Shown piece after piece: positions 22,649-35,340 of a stretch of 64,000 nt of DNA. The stretch lies in assembly GCA_003952965.2 (NCBI GenBank), contig CM025851.1, positions 26,177,798 through 26,241,797 on the forward strand. The letters run 5' to 3'. Source of the DNA: Morella rubra. Taxonomy: Eukaryota > Streptophyta > Magnoliopsida > Fagales > Myricaceae. Below the pieces are notes generated by a model, which saw only the letters and a program-made list of their open reading frames with translations, made no database searches and was not told the DNA's origin. The position numbers were made by a program, and so were the translations under genes. How positions within the stretch are numbered: position 1 is the first letter of the stretch; each line of letters opens with the position of its first letter.

Positions 22649-24928
22649 TGTAACACCCGAGATCTTTTTTTTAAAATTATTTAAATTTGTTATTTAATAT
22701 TTGAAATGTCTTCTTTAAATTTGAAATTGAGTTTAAGTCATTTAAATAGTTGAATTTTTATTTTTAACCTAGTCTTTTTAAAATTTTAAAGATTTGAAAC
22801 GAGGGAAGGTAGTTATTTGCTATAGATTTCTACACACCCACATTTTACACCCTAGAGTAGGGGTTCTTTTTCAATACTTTCCAAAGGACTTTTACCCGAG
22901 GAAAAAGAAGGGTTTTCTTGCTTTCAACAATCTATAATTTGAAGCAAATTCAGGTATTTCGAATTTCTTGATATTTTATTTGTATTCTTTTTGCGAGAGA
23001 TCAAACATAGGGTTTCTAGATCTAGCCCTAATTATTTCAAGATTTTCGAAATAGTTTTAATGGGTTTCTTGGAGTAATTGAAATTTGGGTTCAAGATTTA
23101 TTTAGGAAGATTCAGGTTTTTGATCTGAGTAGGAGATTGAATTGTTTTTGTATAGCCAACTCTAGAAGTCTTCAGGAGAATTGGTTAAAGTTTGGTAATT
23201 TTGGAGATGTATTGGTATGGTTTTGAAAATCGGAATTAGGCTTAGAGAAATCGAAATTGCTGAAAAAGATCATGTGATACAGATTGGAGTTTTAAACCGG
23301 ATGACATAGCTAGGCTTCGAATTTCGGCATGAAATTTTATGGTATCTTTATAACACATAGATGAGTCTGTGGTATAAATTTCGGGATTTTTGGATATCGG
23401 ATAGATCTTTATGAATTTTGAAAGTGATGAGTACCGAATTATTCAGGGTATAGTTTGACTCCATGAACAGAGGTGAATGTCGATTTTATTGGCTGATTAT
23501 ACATGGAATCTGGATATGAAATTTACAGGTGTATAGTTAACATCTTAGGGAAGAACATATTTTAATTTGGGATTTTAGGGAAACCCGAGATAGGTAAGTT
23601 ATATTTTAGGAATCTGACCAGTGAATTTCGATTTAATCTGTCAGGCAGATTTAGAGTTCATTTGTGTTTCCGTTTGAGCGTATTATAATGCGTTAAATTT
23701 TGTATTGATAGGTGTTAAGTCAGAGGCATTTTCCTTGAGGATCTAGGTAAGCGGGGTTATTATGCTAGATTTTCTAAAAGGACCAATGTGATATTTGAAA
23801 ATTGCATGTTTTATTGAAAACCCTTGGAGTTTTATATGCATTACTTATGATAAAATTGTCAAAGATTATAGCATGAAATGTGTAAACATGAGCCTATTTT
23901 TATGACCAATGATATTTCATGATGTTTTCAATGTTTATATCAAAGCTTTTTGATATTTATTGTTATTCAAGATTTGTGAATGATATTTCATGATGTTTTC
24001 AATGTTTAAATCAAAGCTTTTTGATATTTATTGTTATTCAAGATTTGTGCATGATATTTCATAAAAAGAAGAGAAAGATACAAAGTTCAAAGTGATATTT
24101 ATTTATTTTATGATATTTTGTATATGTATTTTCAAACCCTGAGGCCCAGAGTTACAGAGACAACGCATTGGTACCAATTGCAACCTATTGAGTGCACCCA
24201 TTCTGGAAACGGAGTGGCTTCTTTTGTAGATTCTTACCGAGTGCACACTTGGACATGGCCAAGCCTTAGTAAGGAAGAATTCTACCATAGTATTGGCTTA
24301 GTTTGGCTGATCTCCAAACTAGGTAGCAACTGCACAACCCTGTCACGGGGGTAAACGTGACCCACAGTTATTGCCAAAGAGATTTCTTATACAGATAAAA
24401 ATGATTTTCTATAGTATTATGTGGATAAAACTGTTTTGATTTTCTTATATAGATAAAACTAATTTTCTATAGTATTATGTTACATAGATAAAACTTTTTT
24501 TGAAATTGTCAAAAATAGCTTTTAAGAATTTAGAAAGATTTTAAATATTTTGTCTCTTACTGTTACAGTGTGGCTCATGGGATACACACTAGCATAATGA
24601 TCTTGCTTACTGAGTTGTCGAACTCACCCGCTATTGTTTTCTTTATTTTCAGATGTTGATCAAGAGCGTGTCGATAGCCAGGATTAGATGGCACGTGGGC
24701 GGGTAGCTGAGAGATTATTAGAATAAATGTCTGACTCTAGTTTGAGTCTAATCATGTTTAGATTTGTCTTTGCATTCTGAAAGAGTTTTAAGTTTTATTA
24801 AAAGAGATTTATTGAAGTTTTTAAATAAAGTTTATTCCGCATTTTTTTTAGATATGTTTTTAAATCAAAAGTCTTATTGTTTAATGTTAGTAAGTCACCC
24901 TCTAGCCTTAGAGGTTTGGGATGTGACA
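22649..24928 (+). mobile_element. Solo LTR, gypsy type, 2.28 kb
   Basis: The segment begins TGTAACACCC and ends GGGATGTGACA. It is flanked by a perfect 5-bp duplication ATACA (22644-22648 and 24929-24933). No primer site, coding domain or second LTR is present, so it is a solo LTR left by recombination between two LTRs. The ends and length suit a Ty3/gypsy family. It contains a 71-bp tandem duplication. Confidence 0.88.
23909..24050 (+). repeat. 71-bp tandem duplication inside the solo LTR
   Basis: Two adjacent units (23909-23979 and 23980-24050), starting atgatatttcatgatg, differ at only two positions. A third unit begins but stops after about 12 bases. Confidence 0.85.
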
Positions 24929-24933
24929 ATACA

Positions 24934-25441
24934 CCCCAAGACAATGACGTAGGATGACGAGGATGGAGGCCGTGGAGAAGAGGGCGTCAGTGATGGAGGA
25001 GAGGGAGAGGGTGATGGCGCGGGACTGGGGAAAGAGAGAGAGGCAGGGCTGCAGGAGGCAATCGAAAAATGAATTTCTCTATATGAAAATTACTCAAAAT
25101 TATTTTTTCTGTATATGAAAATTACTTAAAATTAACTCATGTCATGAGACCCACTACTTTTGCAATCCCTACACACTCTCACAAACCTTGATAAAAGTTA
25201 AACTTAATTTTTTTTTCTTCAAAACGTGAAATATTATTAAAAATTTTAGACGTGCCAAAGATTTTGATATAGTCAATGATCAATTGATGTAGTACAATAC
25301 ACAATGTAGGACAAAAATATATATGTAGATGAAAACGTGATGGACACAAGTGTTTTTAAAAGGGTAACTACTTAAAGTTTGCAGAACTTTTCATGGATTA
25401 ATTATATTAGTTAGTGTTATGCTATTGATCGTGGAATATAA

Positions 25442-25472
<31 letters not shown>

Positions 25473-26580
25473 TAATATCTTTTAATTAAAAATTGCAAAA
25501 CTGACTCCCACCAAAAAGGGTTATAAGAAAATTGGCCAAATGATTCTAAAATGTACAGTACAATATTTGTGGCCAAAAGAATACGCATGCTATATTATTT
25601 TGAATACTAAAGGTTGCAAAAATGTAAAGGTAACGTCTGAGATTAGAACGTACATTAATCACTGATTATCTTTAGCCACCTGCATCCAGCTATATATCTC
25701 CATTCAAAGAATTGAAAAATAAATTTAAAATAGGAATATGATACTCTAGCCATAATGATATACATGCTATATATACTTTTGTCCTATAAATAAAAGAATT
25801 GAAAAACCCCAAATAATCATGCTATAATCTTTTCAAATACTTGACGTGAAAGAAATCTGTCGGATGGATGGTCCAAACGAACAGATAATCTGGATTGTTA
25901 AAGCTATATTAATAACGATAAGGCTATAACCACCATCCAAGTATTGCATTTTTAAAGGAAAGCAGTGCTGGCATATGAATCACCAAAATTTGAGGTTATT
26001 TCATGCTGCCATTACATGGAAAGCAGTGCTGGCAATGACATGAGAGGCTGATAATTAATTCAGAGTGACAAACTATATATATACATATGATGATCACTTA
26101 CAAATTTCTGAAAACAAAGGAGCTTGCTATCCCGGCCACAACATAAGATGCCGCATACGGTAGAGGTTTCTCAAAAGTCAGTGGTGGCTCGGCAGTAGTA
26201 CTCTTGCCCCTCAAGCACCATCATAGTGTGCCAACAACGACACAAATCTAATCTGCGGGTAAAGTTTCCTCGTGGTAAAGTAGAGATCAAAAGAAAAGTC
26301 CGGTGATGTTTGTAAGGTGTTTTCACCTTTTAAGGAATTATTTATTTATTTTTTCTTTGAAATCTAAACAACAAAATATAATTTTTTTGGACAAACTCCA
26401 ACATCATTTCATAAATAAAAAAACCTATCAAATCATCTATTTTAATACATTTCTTTAAAAAAATTTCATCAAATTATAGTCTTTATGATAGACATTTTTT
26501 CACAAAACTCCAACAAAAATCAATCTACAATTAAATATCTTTAAGAAACTTTATCAACTTTTCACAAACACCAATAAAAG
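24934..26580. other. Upstream flank of the lipase B unit
   Basis: A short GC-rich stretch (24945-25065) is open on both strands but not recognised. From about 25080 the sequence runs parallel to 53580-54590, upstream of lipase C (shared atatgaaaattacttaaaattaac, gtgccaaagattttgatatagtc and aactgactcccacca blocks). This marks the left half of the duplicated unit. An (AT)n(AC)n microsatellite lies at about 25441-25472. Confidence 0.7.
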
Positions 26581-27273
26581 TTGTAAATGTTTAATATTGG
26601 CATGTGCCGTGAACAAATGTTTTGTGTCTTCTAAAGTGTGTCATTTGGGTAAGGTGGAGTGTGTATAGATTAGCAATGTTTGTGTAATCTAAGGATCACT
26701 TTGTACTGAGTTCAAAATAGTGGATTTATTTATCGGCCTAGGGCCCAGAGAATTTTTCTTCTTAAAGACATTCTTTAAGGAGTTTTCTCTTCATCACCAA
26801 TTTGTATGTCAAGTAGTGTGATTTTTGTTATTACCTTTGTTTGGTTATCTTGTTATGTTCTATCATTTTTGGTTTGTGCATTGGTCTCAAAAATCTTGAA
26901 GATTTGAGGGACTTGAGGAAAGAAGAAAGAAGTGCACAGATAACTCAGAAATAGATTAGATTTATTATATCTAATCTGATTGGTTTTTGACAGATTAGAT
27001 CGTGAACAATATAGAAAAATATTAGTTTTATTATCTATCGTAGTTTGACTGTAGTTTATTGGAATAAATATTCTGGTACAGTTGTGTTCGAAGATTAAGT
27101 ATACTGATCTGTGATTGATAATTATATTGTTGATTAAGATTGTTTAGAGCATATAGAATCTTTTGAGATATTTTGTTTTCTGAGTTGGTTTACTAACATC
27201 TAGATCAGATTGTGATGAACCGGTTATGATCGATTAGATGGTTCACAATGACTATTTGGAAAAACATATATTA
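26580..27273 (+). mobile_element. Decayed LTR-retrotransposon remnant
   Basis: The words tgtgtaatctaaggatcactttgtactgag, ctagggcccagagaattttt and ggagttttctcttcatcacc resemble the transcribed R-U5 part of copia LTRs. The left end falls where similarity to the lipase C flank stops. No partner LTR or coding region is seen. Confidence 0.45.
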
Positions 27274-27551
27274 TGAATCTACCAGTCATCCCAAAAGCTT
27301 AAGCTGATAAGAAGGAAAAGATTTTATTATTTGAGTTATATTCTCTAACACTCCCCCTCACGTGTAGGTCGGACTCTCCTTTAATTGGGAGGCCCAACAC
27401 GTGCAATATTTAATTGAAATTGAGATAGAATGCGGAGTCAGGTCTCCAACTCAGAACTTAGCTCTGATACCATATGAATCTACCACTCATCCCAAAAGCT
27501 TAAGCTGATAGGAAGAGGAAGATTTTATTATTTGAGTTATATTCTCTAACA
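27274..27551 (-). mobile_element. TRIM (terminal-repeat retrotransposon in miniature)
   Basis: Two 77-bp direct repeats (27274-27350 and 27475-27551) begin TGAATCTACC and end CTCTAACA, with 5 differences by eye. They flank only 124 bp. Read on the minus strand, the right repeat is followed after two bases by TGGTATCAGAGC (27461-27472), the initiator tRNA-Met primer site. The other repeat is preceded by a purine tract (TGAGGGGGAG). Terminal repeats, primer site, purine tract and lack of coding sequence together define a TRIM of 278 bp. No 5-bp target duplication is evident. Confidence 0.8.
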
Positions 27552-29054
27552 CTATCTTTCTTTTCCAATCCTTCGTCTTTGCAATACAAACAATAAATCC
27601 CTCCACCGGGGAGTAAGTCCTCCGATGGTTAAGTCACTATCAATGATATAGTTAATTTCGAAACAATTCTTTTTCTCATTGCCTACCTGTTTCTCCTCTG
27701 CTTCCTTTTTATACATATTTTTCCACTACTTTTCCCTCTTGAGCTTTTTGCGCTCACCGCGACTTTAGTGGGTGGTTCTCTTCTATCCTATTCAATTTTT
27801 CGTGGGATGCCTTCCTTTCGTGGGTTATTCACTAACCCTGATTGATTTGTGGTCGAGGTGTTGAATTACCACATGGAATTATTTAAGTTCATGAATTGGC
27901 CCTTTATGGGCTTTATGGGATGCACATATTTTTTGAGCTTGTTGGGCTTTAGATTAGGTGGTGTTTAAGTGCCAAAATTTTGGGCTTGATGAAAAAAAAT
28001 TACAAAATAATCTCTCCCCATCAAATTATTTTTTTTCACTATAATATTCATTCAAATTTTCCTTCTCTTCACTTTTTCACCACTTCCCATAAACTATCTT
28101 CACTTTCTCATGACCAAATTCCATACCCCAAAATTTTAACCACCCTAAAATTTGTAACAATCAAACTATCATCTCATATTGCACTATTAGTGTGAATATC
28201 ATTGTGGTCTCACATTTTCTTTAAAAGTAGTTGAAATTTTTTAAAGAACCTATTCACCCTCCTGAAGGTTCATTTGTGTTAGTGTCTTTTTTTTATTAGC
28301 AAAATTCTGTGTCAAAATATGTTCTAATTGAATTGTAATTTGTTAGGTTCGTTTCATTGAGCCTTATATATGGAAAAACTTAAGGGTTCTCTCATTAGTC
28401 TCATTGAGTAGTTGGAGGCCACCCCAAAACCTTAGAGAGGATATTCTTTAGTTACTAGAGCCTCCATTTGATAGAGAAAAACTCCCAGATATTTAGAACC
28501 TCAATTGATTAGTTTTTCTCATATTCAATCACCTTTGTGAAGTCTTCAGAGTACTGTTGAAGTGTTATTGAAGAACAAGGTTGTTTGTGGAGAATCCATA
28601 AGGAGAATCTCAGAGGTTTGAAGTGAATGCCATATGGAGCGGGTCTAAGCAGGGATACTTGTATTATTACATCATGGTTGTCAGAGTTAGCAACTGAGGT
28701 TGACCGTGTTTGAGTCACTGTTTGTAAGGATTTCTTCTTAGTTGATTTTAGGTGGCTACTAGTTCGGATTGATTTTTCCTTTAAATAGTTTTTCAAAAGT
28801 TTTCCAATTCGTCACAAATCCTTGTCTCTTTGTGTGATTGAAGTTTGATTTAGTTTTCCGCTACCTATTTTGTTGGTTGATTTGATTATTATGAATATCT
28901 AGATTGAAAAATTTTAGAACATGTTTTAAAATTATTATTAATCTTTTAATTAGAGGAAAACACCTATTCACCCCTTTATAGGTGTTGTTATGGTCTAAAC
29001 CATATTTTTCAATTGGTATCAGGGCTTAATATTGATCCTCGACCCTTAATTTAG

Positions 29055-30148
29055 ATGAATCAATGTCAGTCTTTGTCTGTGCCTCAATATTTTGATGGAA
29101 ACAATTATGCTTATTGGAAACTACGCATGAGATCGTTTCTCAAATCCTTATATGAACGTGTCTGGGGTACTTGTGTTAAGGGTTGGTTGGTGCCCTCTTT
29201 TGATGTCAATCGTGTTACGAAACCTAAAGACACAAGCACCTAGTCTAAAGATGAGATGAATGAGTGTAATTGGAATAGTAACGGCTTACATTCAATTTTT
29301 ATAGCTATTTCTCTTGATGAATTTAAACGTATATCTATGTGTGAGACTTCTAAGGAAGCTTGGGATATTCTGGAAGCTACTCATGAAGGAATTAGAACTG
29401 TGAAGCATTATAAACTCCAAATGTTAACCATGAAGTTTGAAGATATTCGAATGAAGGAGGATGAAATCTTCGACGAGTTCTATGTGAAGCTGAACGATAT
29501 AGTCAATTTGAGTTACAATCTGGATCAAAGTATTATAGAGAATCGGATAGCCAGAAAATTTATGAGATCTCTTCCAGAAAGATTCAAATCCAAAGTCACA
29601 GCCATTAAGGAAAGTAAAGATTTTGATAAGATGAAGATTGAAGAGTTGGTTGGGTCATTGCAGACTTATGAATTGACATTACCTCATCCAAAAAGGAACA
29701 AGTCGATTGCCTTGAGATCAAGTAAAGAAGAAGTCGACTCTGAGTCAAATGCATCTTTAGATGATGAGAACTTCAGTATTTTAGTCAAAAAATTCAGAAA
29801 GTTTTTGAGATCAAGGGGTGTTCAACGACGATTCAACAAGAATACTAAAAGAATCATGGTAGCTCTAGTGGGTTCAGCAAGAAGAAAAGAGATAAGCACA
29901 TTGCAAATGAGATCAAGAATTAAGCAAATATGACCAAGAATAAGAAGACTCAGTATTTTAAATCTCAAGGCTTTGGTTACGTTCAGTCAGAGTGTGCTAC
30001 ATATCTCAAATTCAAAGGGAAAACCATAAATGCATTGATAACCGATAATGAATTCAACTCCTGCACTGACAGGGATAAATCGTCTTTAGAGGAACAGGTA
30101 AATTTTATGGCTTTTATGTCTAGTACATATTTTCACCAGAGTTCATGA
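29055..30148 (+). pseudogene. Copia gag (UBN2-type), truncated
   Basis: Starts MNQCQSLSVPQYFDGNNYAYW, with the copia gag motif of aromatic residues (YWKLRMRSFLKS). After a stop at 29241-29243 it continues in the same style: ISLDEFKRISMCETSKEAWDILEATHEG, MKEDEIFDEFYVKLNDIVN and IARKFMRSLPERFKSKVTAI (29256-29700), the UBN2 family core. The remainder (to about 29930, then 29930-30148) is a decayed C-terminus without a clear zinc knuckle. Gag would form the particle that packages RNA. Alone it could only have helped other elements, and it is interrupted now. Confidence 0.82.
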
Positions 30149-31007
30149 ATTGGGCCTTTATGGGCGTTATGGGATGCACATAATTTTTGAGCTTGTTGGG
30201 CTTTAGATCTAAGGTGGTGTTTTTGGCACTCAAAATTTTGGGTTTGATTAAAAAAATTACAAAATAATCTCTCACTCCCCCATTAAATTATTCTTTTTCA
30301 TTATAATATTCATTCAAATCTTCTATCTCTTCACTTTTTCACCGACTCCCATAAACTATCTTCACTTTTTCACAAACTTCCATACCCCAAAATTTTAACA
30401 ATCAAACTATCATCAAATTGCATTATTGGTGTGAATATCATTGTCGTTTGGCATTTTCTTTAAAGGTTGTTCAAAATTTTTAAAGAACCTATTCACCCTC
30501 CTCAAGGTTCATTTTTGTTAGTGTCTTTTGTTATTGAAAAATTTTTGCGTCAAAATATATCCTATTAGAGTTGTAATTTGTTAGGCTTGTTTGGTTGAAG
30601 TGTTCAAGAGATTAAAAAAGTTTCTCAAGCGACATCCAACGGTTTTAATAAAACCCTACCTGTCTGAAGCATTCAGAGTGTTGAAGGGTTTTTGAAGAAC
30701 AAGGTTGTTCATAGAGAATCCATAGGAAGAACCTCAGAGGTCTAAAGTGAATGCCGCACGAAGCAAGTCTAAGCAGGGACGCTTGAATTATTACATCAGG
30801 GTTGTCAAAGTCAGTAACTGGAGTTGCCAGTGTTTGAATCACTGTTTGTAATGATTTATTTTTAGTGGATTTCAAGTGACTGCTAGTCCGGAGTAATTTT
30901 TCTTTTGAATGATTTTTCAAAGGTTTTTCACTTCGTCACCAAATCTTTGTCTCTTTAGGTGATTGAAATTTATTTTAATTTTCCGCTGCCTATTTGTTTA
31001 TTGAGTT

Positions 31008-32267
31008 TGAAAGTCTGAATAACAACCCAAGAGGGGGGGGGTGAATTGGGTTTAAATAAATTTTAAAAAACTTTTTCAGAAATTAAGCAATATAAGGATA
31101 AAGCCTATAACACAATAAGAAGAGATATGAGCAAGTAAAAAGGAGAGATGGAGTTAAGGAGAAGACACTGTAATTTTAGGTGGTTCGGCTAATCCTTGCC
31201 TACGTCCACCCCCAAGACTCTTTACTTCCTTGGGCTTCTTTTCACTATTGTTCAAATAGCAAACACACCTTAGCTTCTCGGGTGCTAAGGAACCTTTACA
31301 AAGCATTTTTAGAGCTCACGCTTTAACTCTTCTTCACAAATCCTTAAACCAAAGGATTTCTTCTACTCACACGAGTAGGACCCAGTGTTTACCCAACACT
31401 CACAAGGTTTAGAAAGTCCCAACACTCACGAGGTTTAGAAAGTGAATGGGTACAACGAGAAAGTCATGGGCTAGCAGTGTGAAGCACAAGGGAGAGCAAG
31501 AAGACAAAAATCACAAAAGAAAGCTAAAGTATTTCAGGGAAAAGGCAGGCTTTCTTGGTTGGTACGAGCTTCTCTCTTCTTCAAGGCTCTTTCTCTCTCA
31601 AGAAGTTAGGTCAAGAAGTAATTGCCAATATGCGCGCGTTCGAGAGAGTTTTCTTCTTCTTGAATCTTGTATTTAAGGCGTCTTGACTTGAACGGTCATA
31701 GTGGTAGGTGAGAATGGCCGTTGGAAAGGTGCCAGTGACTTAAGGAGCATTTAAGGAACCAATTTTGAACGTTCTGACATTTTCCGAAAAATCTTCAACC
31801 AAGTGGTATGTGTTGGCACATGAATGGTATGTGTTGGCACATCAAAATTTGAACTAAATAAGGGTGCTCGGGAGTCAGTACAATGTGTCGGCACCATGTC
31901 TTCTATGTGTCGACACTTCCTTTTGTCTGGAAAGCAGGTCTCGGGTGTAAGTGCAATGTATCGACACTATGTCATCTATGTGTCGACACCAAAGAGTGCT
32001 GAAGAGAGTTTTTGCGATAATGAAGCTTCCAAACTGTTCCAACACATATTTAAACACCTACAAAGAAGAAATTGATCGTATTAACTTGTGTAGTGATGTT
32101 TTAAAACAACTTATACATATATAGAGAGAGAGAAAACTTCAATCCCTTGAAATATAACTTTGGAAATAGTGGATTGACAAAATAAAATCTAAAGTCTTCA
32201 AAACTTAGAAACTTTTGTTATCATCAAAATCAAATGATTGTTTTACAAAAACAACCTTGGGCTAACA
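31008..32267 (+). mobile_element. Solo LTR nested in the 3' LTR of the gag-only element
   Basis: 1260 bp, beginning TGAAAGTCTG and ending GGCTAACA, with a perfect 5-bp duplication GAGTT (31003-31007 and 32268-32272). It holds the widespread plant LTR words ggtggttcggctaatcc and cctacgtccacccccaagac near 31180-31220. Short open frames at 31446-31676 and 31824-32075 are not believable genes. Repeats of a GTGTCGACAC-like word occur at 31806-31990. Confidence 0.88.
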
Positions 32268-32381
32268 GAGTTGATTATTCAGATCAAGACCTTGTTCTAA
32301 AATTGTTATTGTTTTTTAAATAGAGGGGAAACTCTTATTCACCCCCTCTAGGTGTTAATAGGGTCTATATAGGATTTTTCA

Positions 32382-33456
32382 ATTCGGTATTGTTTCATGT
32401 CTAAAATTATTTGTGCAAAAGTCACTCTCTAAAAATTTTCTCTAAAAAAGTTGGAAATATGATTAATTTTCAATTGCCAACATTACCTTAATTAATTATC
32501 TAAATCAGATGATAATTACTTTAACTAATATCTTCAGGACAAATATATGAAGTCAAGCACTTCACCAGAAAGGAATTGAATAAGTAATATATAACAGAAC
32601 ACGAGATCAGATCCCATTAGTCTCGTATTTAATTTATATCGTGTCAATTTGATCATGGCCAAGACCTTGTCAAATCTTTGGCCAACAAATAATACTATAT
32701 ATCGAGTTCTAAAAGAATAAATATTTACAGTACTGGCCTAAGGATAACCGAGTAAGCATCCTCGCGTAAGCATGCTTAGATGGGGTGTAAATAAACAACC
32801 CACATTTGACGTGTTATGATGATGCACCTTGTTGTATCTACTATGACGTATTAAGCTTGAAATAGTCAAAATTAGTAAATAATTATGTCCTAATTCCATT
32901 CCATCTTTTCAAAATTTTAGATTATTAAAGTTTGACCAAATTAGGGCAAATTAAATCAGGACTTTATTGAGTATAGTTATTCGCTTATCTGAAAGCAATT
33001 TAACAGAATTATTACTTTACATTCAAGGCCTATTAATTAAGTGCCCAATTTTGTCTTTCGACGATCCCAAATAAGATCCGACGGCGCGCGGTACGTCTGA
33101 ACGCTTAGAAAGAGCATGCAGAGATAAGCGCAAGCAACTTTTTTTTTTTTTATCGGGTCCAAGGACGACTGCCAATTCTCAAATGATTCATACCACTGAT
33201 GCGACCCTTCAATTGATGAACTATTCAAAAGTAAAAAATTAAGATTAATTAATTCCTAAAAAAATCTGCGATTGACTAATTCCATTAACAAGCAATATCC
33301 CTCGTTAACCTATTCGCCTTCCAAAAAGCTAGAGATCACACACCAGCAGCATGCTGTAACGAATCTATAAATACAGATCTCTTTGCCATTTAGAAGCATT
33401 CCCATGCATTGAGACATTGTCGTACTCATCCAACACCTTCTTCATTGCTTCAAGCT
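32382..33456 (+). promoter_or_regulatory. Upstream region of lipase copy B
   Basis: Parallels 54600-55994 upstream of copy C (shared aggacaaa.atatgaagtcaa, aacagaacac, ctcgtatttaatttata and tattaattaagtgcccaattttgtct blocks). A TATA box TATAAATA lies at 33366-33373, about 85 bp before the start codon, at the same spacing as in copy C. Both copies therefore probably began with the same promoter. Confidence 0.7.
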
Positions 33457-34694
33457 ATGGCCCTTAACTCAGCCAATCAAATGTTGCATAAGCCAGAAAA
33501 TGCAAGTTTCAGTGATCTTGTTCGCTTTCTGCTTTCTCCTAAAGCATCGGAGACGACCAAATTCATTGAGAACTCGGAAGCAGAAGCATTCGGAGGCTTC
33601 TGGCGCCGATGGTACATTTTCATCTCCCTTCTTGTGCAGAAACACCTAATCAAGTGGGGAAAACTCATGTCTCAGTTTGGATATATGCTGGAGCTATGGC
33701 TAAATTTGCTTTCAAGCAACGGGGGATCCCTCAGGATGGTGGTGAATTTCTTAACAGGTTTTACTAATCACTATTTCTCTTTTTATCATCTAGATGTACG
33801 GTGTTGTATAATGAGCATCTAATTATGTATTGGTTATTTTCGTATATATGAAGCAATTTGCGTGCAAATATATATGCACAGATGTATAGTGCTAAAATGC
33901 AGTTCTACTAATGCTATTGCGTAGTTTTTATGTTAATGGTAATTTGCTAAATTCTATGGGGGTGGTCTATTAATTTATGCAGGAAAGGTTGTCTGGCCTG
34001 AAAGCACATCGGCAACGTACAAATCTATACTATAATGTCTTGATGAAAGAGTGGATTTAGATGAAAGTATTGGACAAGGTAACAAAGAATACAATACGAC
34101 TCTCTCTGTAATGGCCTGCAAATTAGCATACGAAAACGAAGCATTTATCCAGGCCATAGTCGAAGATCATTGGAACGTACGTACGATTAACATGGAAATT
34201 AGATATATGCGTGTGGCTTTGAATTTGCCCTTCTTATATATGATGGCTATCGGGAATAATGATTCGTTCTCGTTTTTCACAGATGAAATTCGTGAAGTAT
34301 TACAACTGCTGGAACGGTACGTGAGAAGCAACTCTGCAATTCTTAAGATAAACTTAGGCTTAGTTACCTAGGAGTATATATACAGAAATAAGCTGCTCGG
34401 TAAATTTCACTCATAAAATTATTAGCTAGATAAAATAAAAAAATTGACAGTTCTAGAGTAAGGTAGATATCTTTGGGATATATGAATGCAGTCCAAGTTG
34501 AAGCGCGCTCTCCTCAATCGATTAAAATAATATCATTTCATATTTTCATACGACCTCTCATTGATGGGCTTGCACTATCTTGATCAGCATCACCCGGTAG
34601 TATTCTAATTAATGGACTCTGATCCTTCACATATTCGAGCTTATATATCATCATATATATGACATTAGAAAAATAATGTGTCTTTCCATATTTG

Positions 34695-34745
34695 CATGTA
34701 TGTATGTATGTATCTATCTATCTATCTATGTGTATGTACATTCTT

Positions 34746-34796
<51 letters not shown>
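34695..34796 (+). repeat. Compound microsatellite (TATG/TATC)n (CT)n (AT)n
   Basis: Runs of tgta/tcta tetranucleotides, about 17 CT units and about 9 AT units in the third intron of lipase copy B. Copy C has no such run at the matching place. Confidence 0.9.
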
Positions 34797-35340
34797 GAAT
34801 CCGTTCAGTTTTCTTCCTTTCTATAAGCCTAAATGTTATAAATTGGATTTAAGAGGTCTCGCATTCTAAAGATGGGCGTAATTTTACTTCTTGAGAAAAG
34901 TCTATGATTGACCATTTTACCTCTTAATAATTACAAGCATATCTTACTTTTCTTGATGATCTTTTCATTCATTTGGATATATAACGATTTGCAGATTACC
35001 AAGAAAAATTTTCAACTCAAGCCATCATGTTCCAAAATACGAAGGATAATCCAAACCTGATTGTGGTTGCATTTAAGGGCACTGACCCATTCAATCCAGT
35101 AGCATGGCAGGCAGATTTCGATTTGTCCTGGGTTGAGTTTGCAGACGTGGGTAAGTTACATAGTGGCTTCTGCAAAGCTCTTGGCATGCAGAAGGAGTAC
35201 AATGGCTTTCCCAAAGAAATAGAACAAGGAAGTGACCAAAGACAATTTGCTTACTACGCAATCAGAGAAAGACTCAGAGACATAATGCAAAAGAATGAGA
35301 ATGCCAAATTTGCAGTGACAGGACACAGCTTGGGTGGGGC

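Larger units (their letters stand above)
27890..32381 (+). mobile_element. Gag-only copia-type retroelement (TR-GAG-like), with nested solo LTR
   Basis: The LTRs are at about 27890-29011 and 30142-31007 plus 32273-32381; the right one is split by a solo LTR. Both start in the block catgaattggcc(c)tttatgggc and end gg(t)ctatata..tttttca. The left LTR is followed by the primer site TGGTATCAGGG (29014 on), one base off the usual TGGTATCAGAG. The interior is about 1.1 kb with only a gag frame and no protease, integrase or reverse transcriptase. The LTRs are clearly diverged and the left one has an extra 150 bp near 28360-28510. No target duplication was confirmed. Confidence 0.75.

Noticed and set aside
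32382..32395. attcggtattg as a second primer-binding site after the right LTR of the gag-only element
   Set aside because: Only loosely like TGGTATCAG and not followed by matching interior sequence; the lipase-unit flank resumes soon after.
34678..34869. Frame with Leu-Ser repeats
   Set aside because: Translation of the CT/AT microsatellite in a lipase intron.
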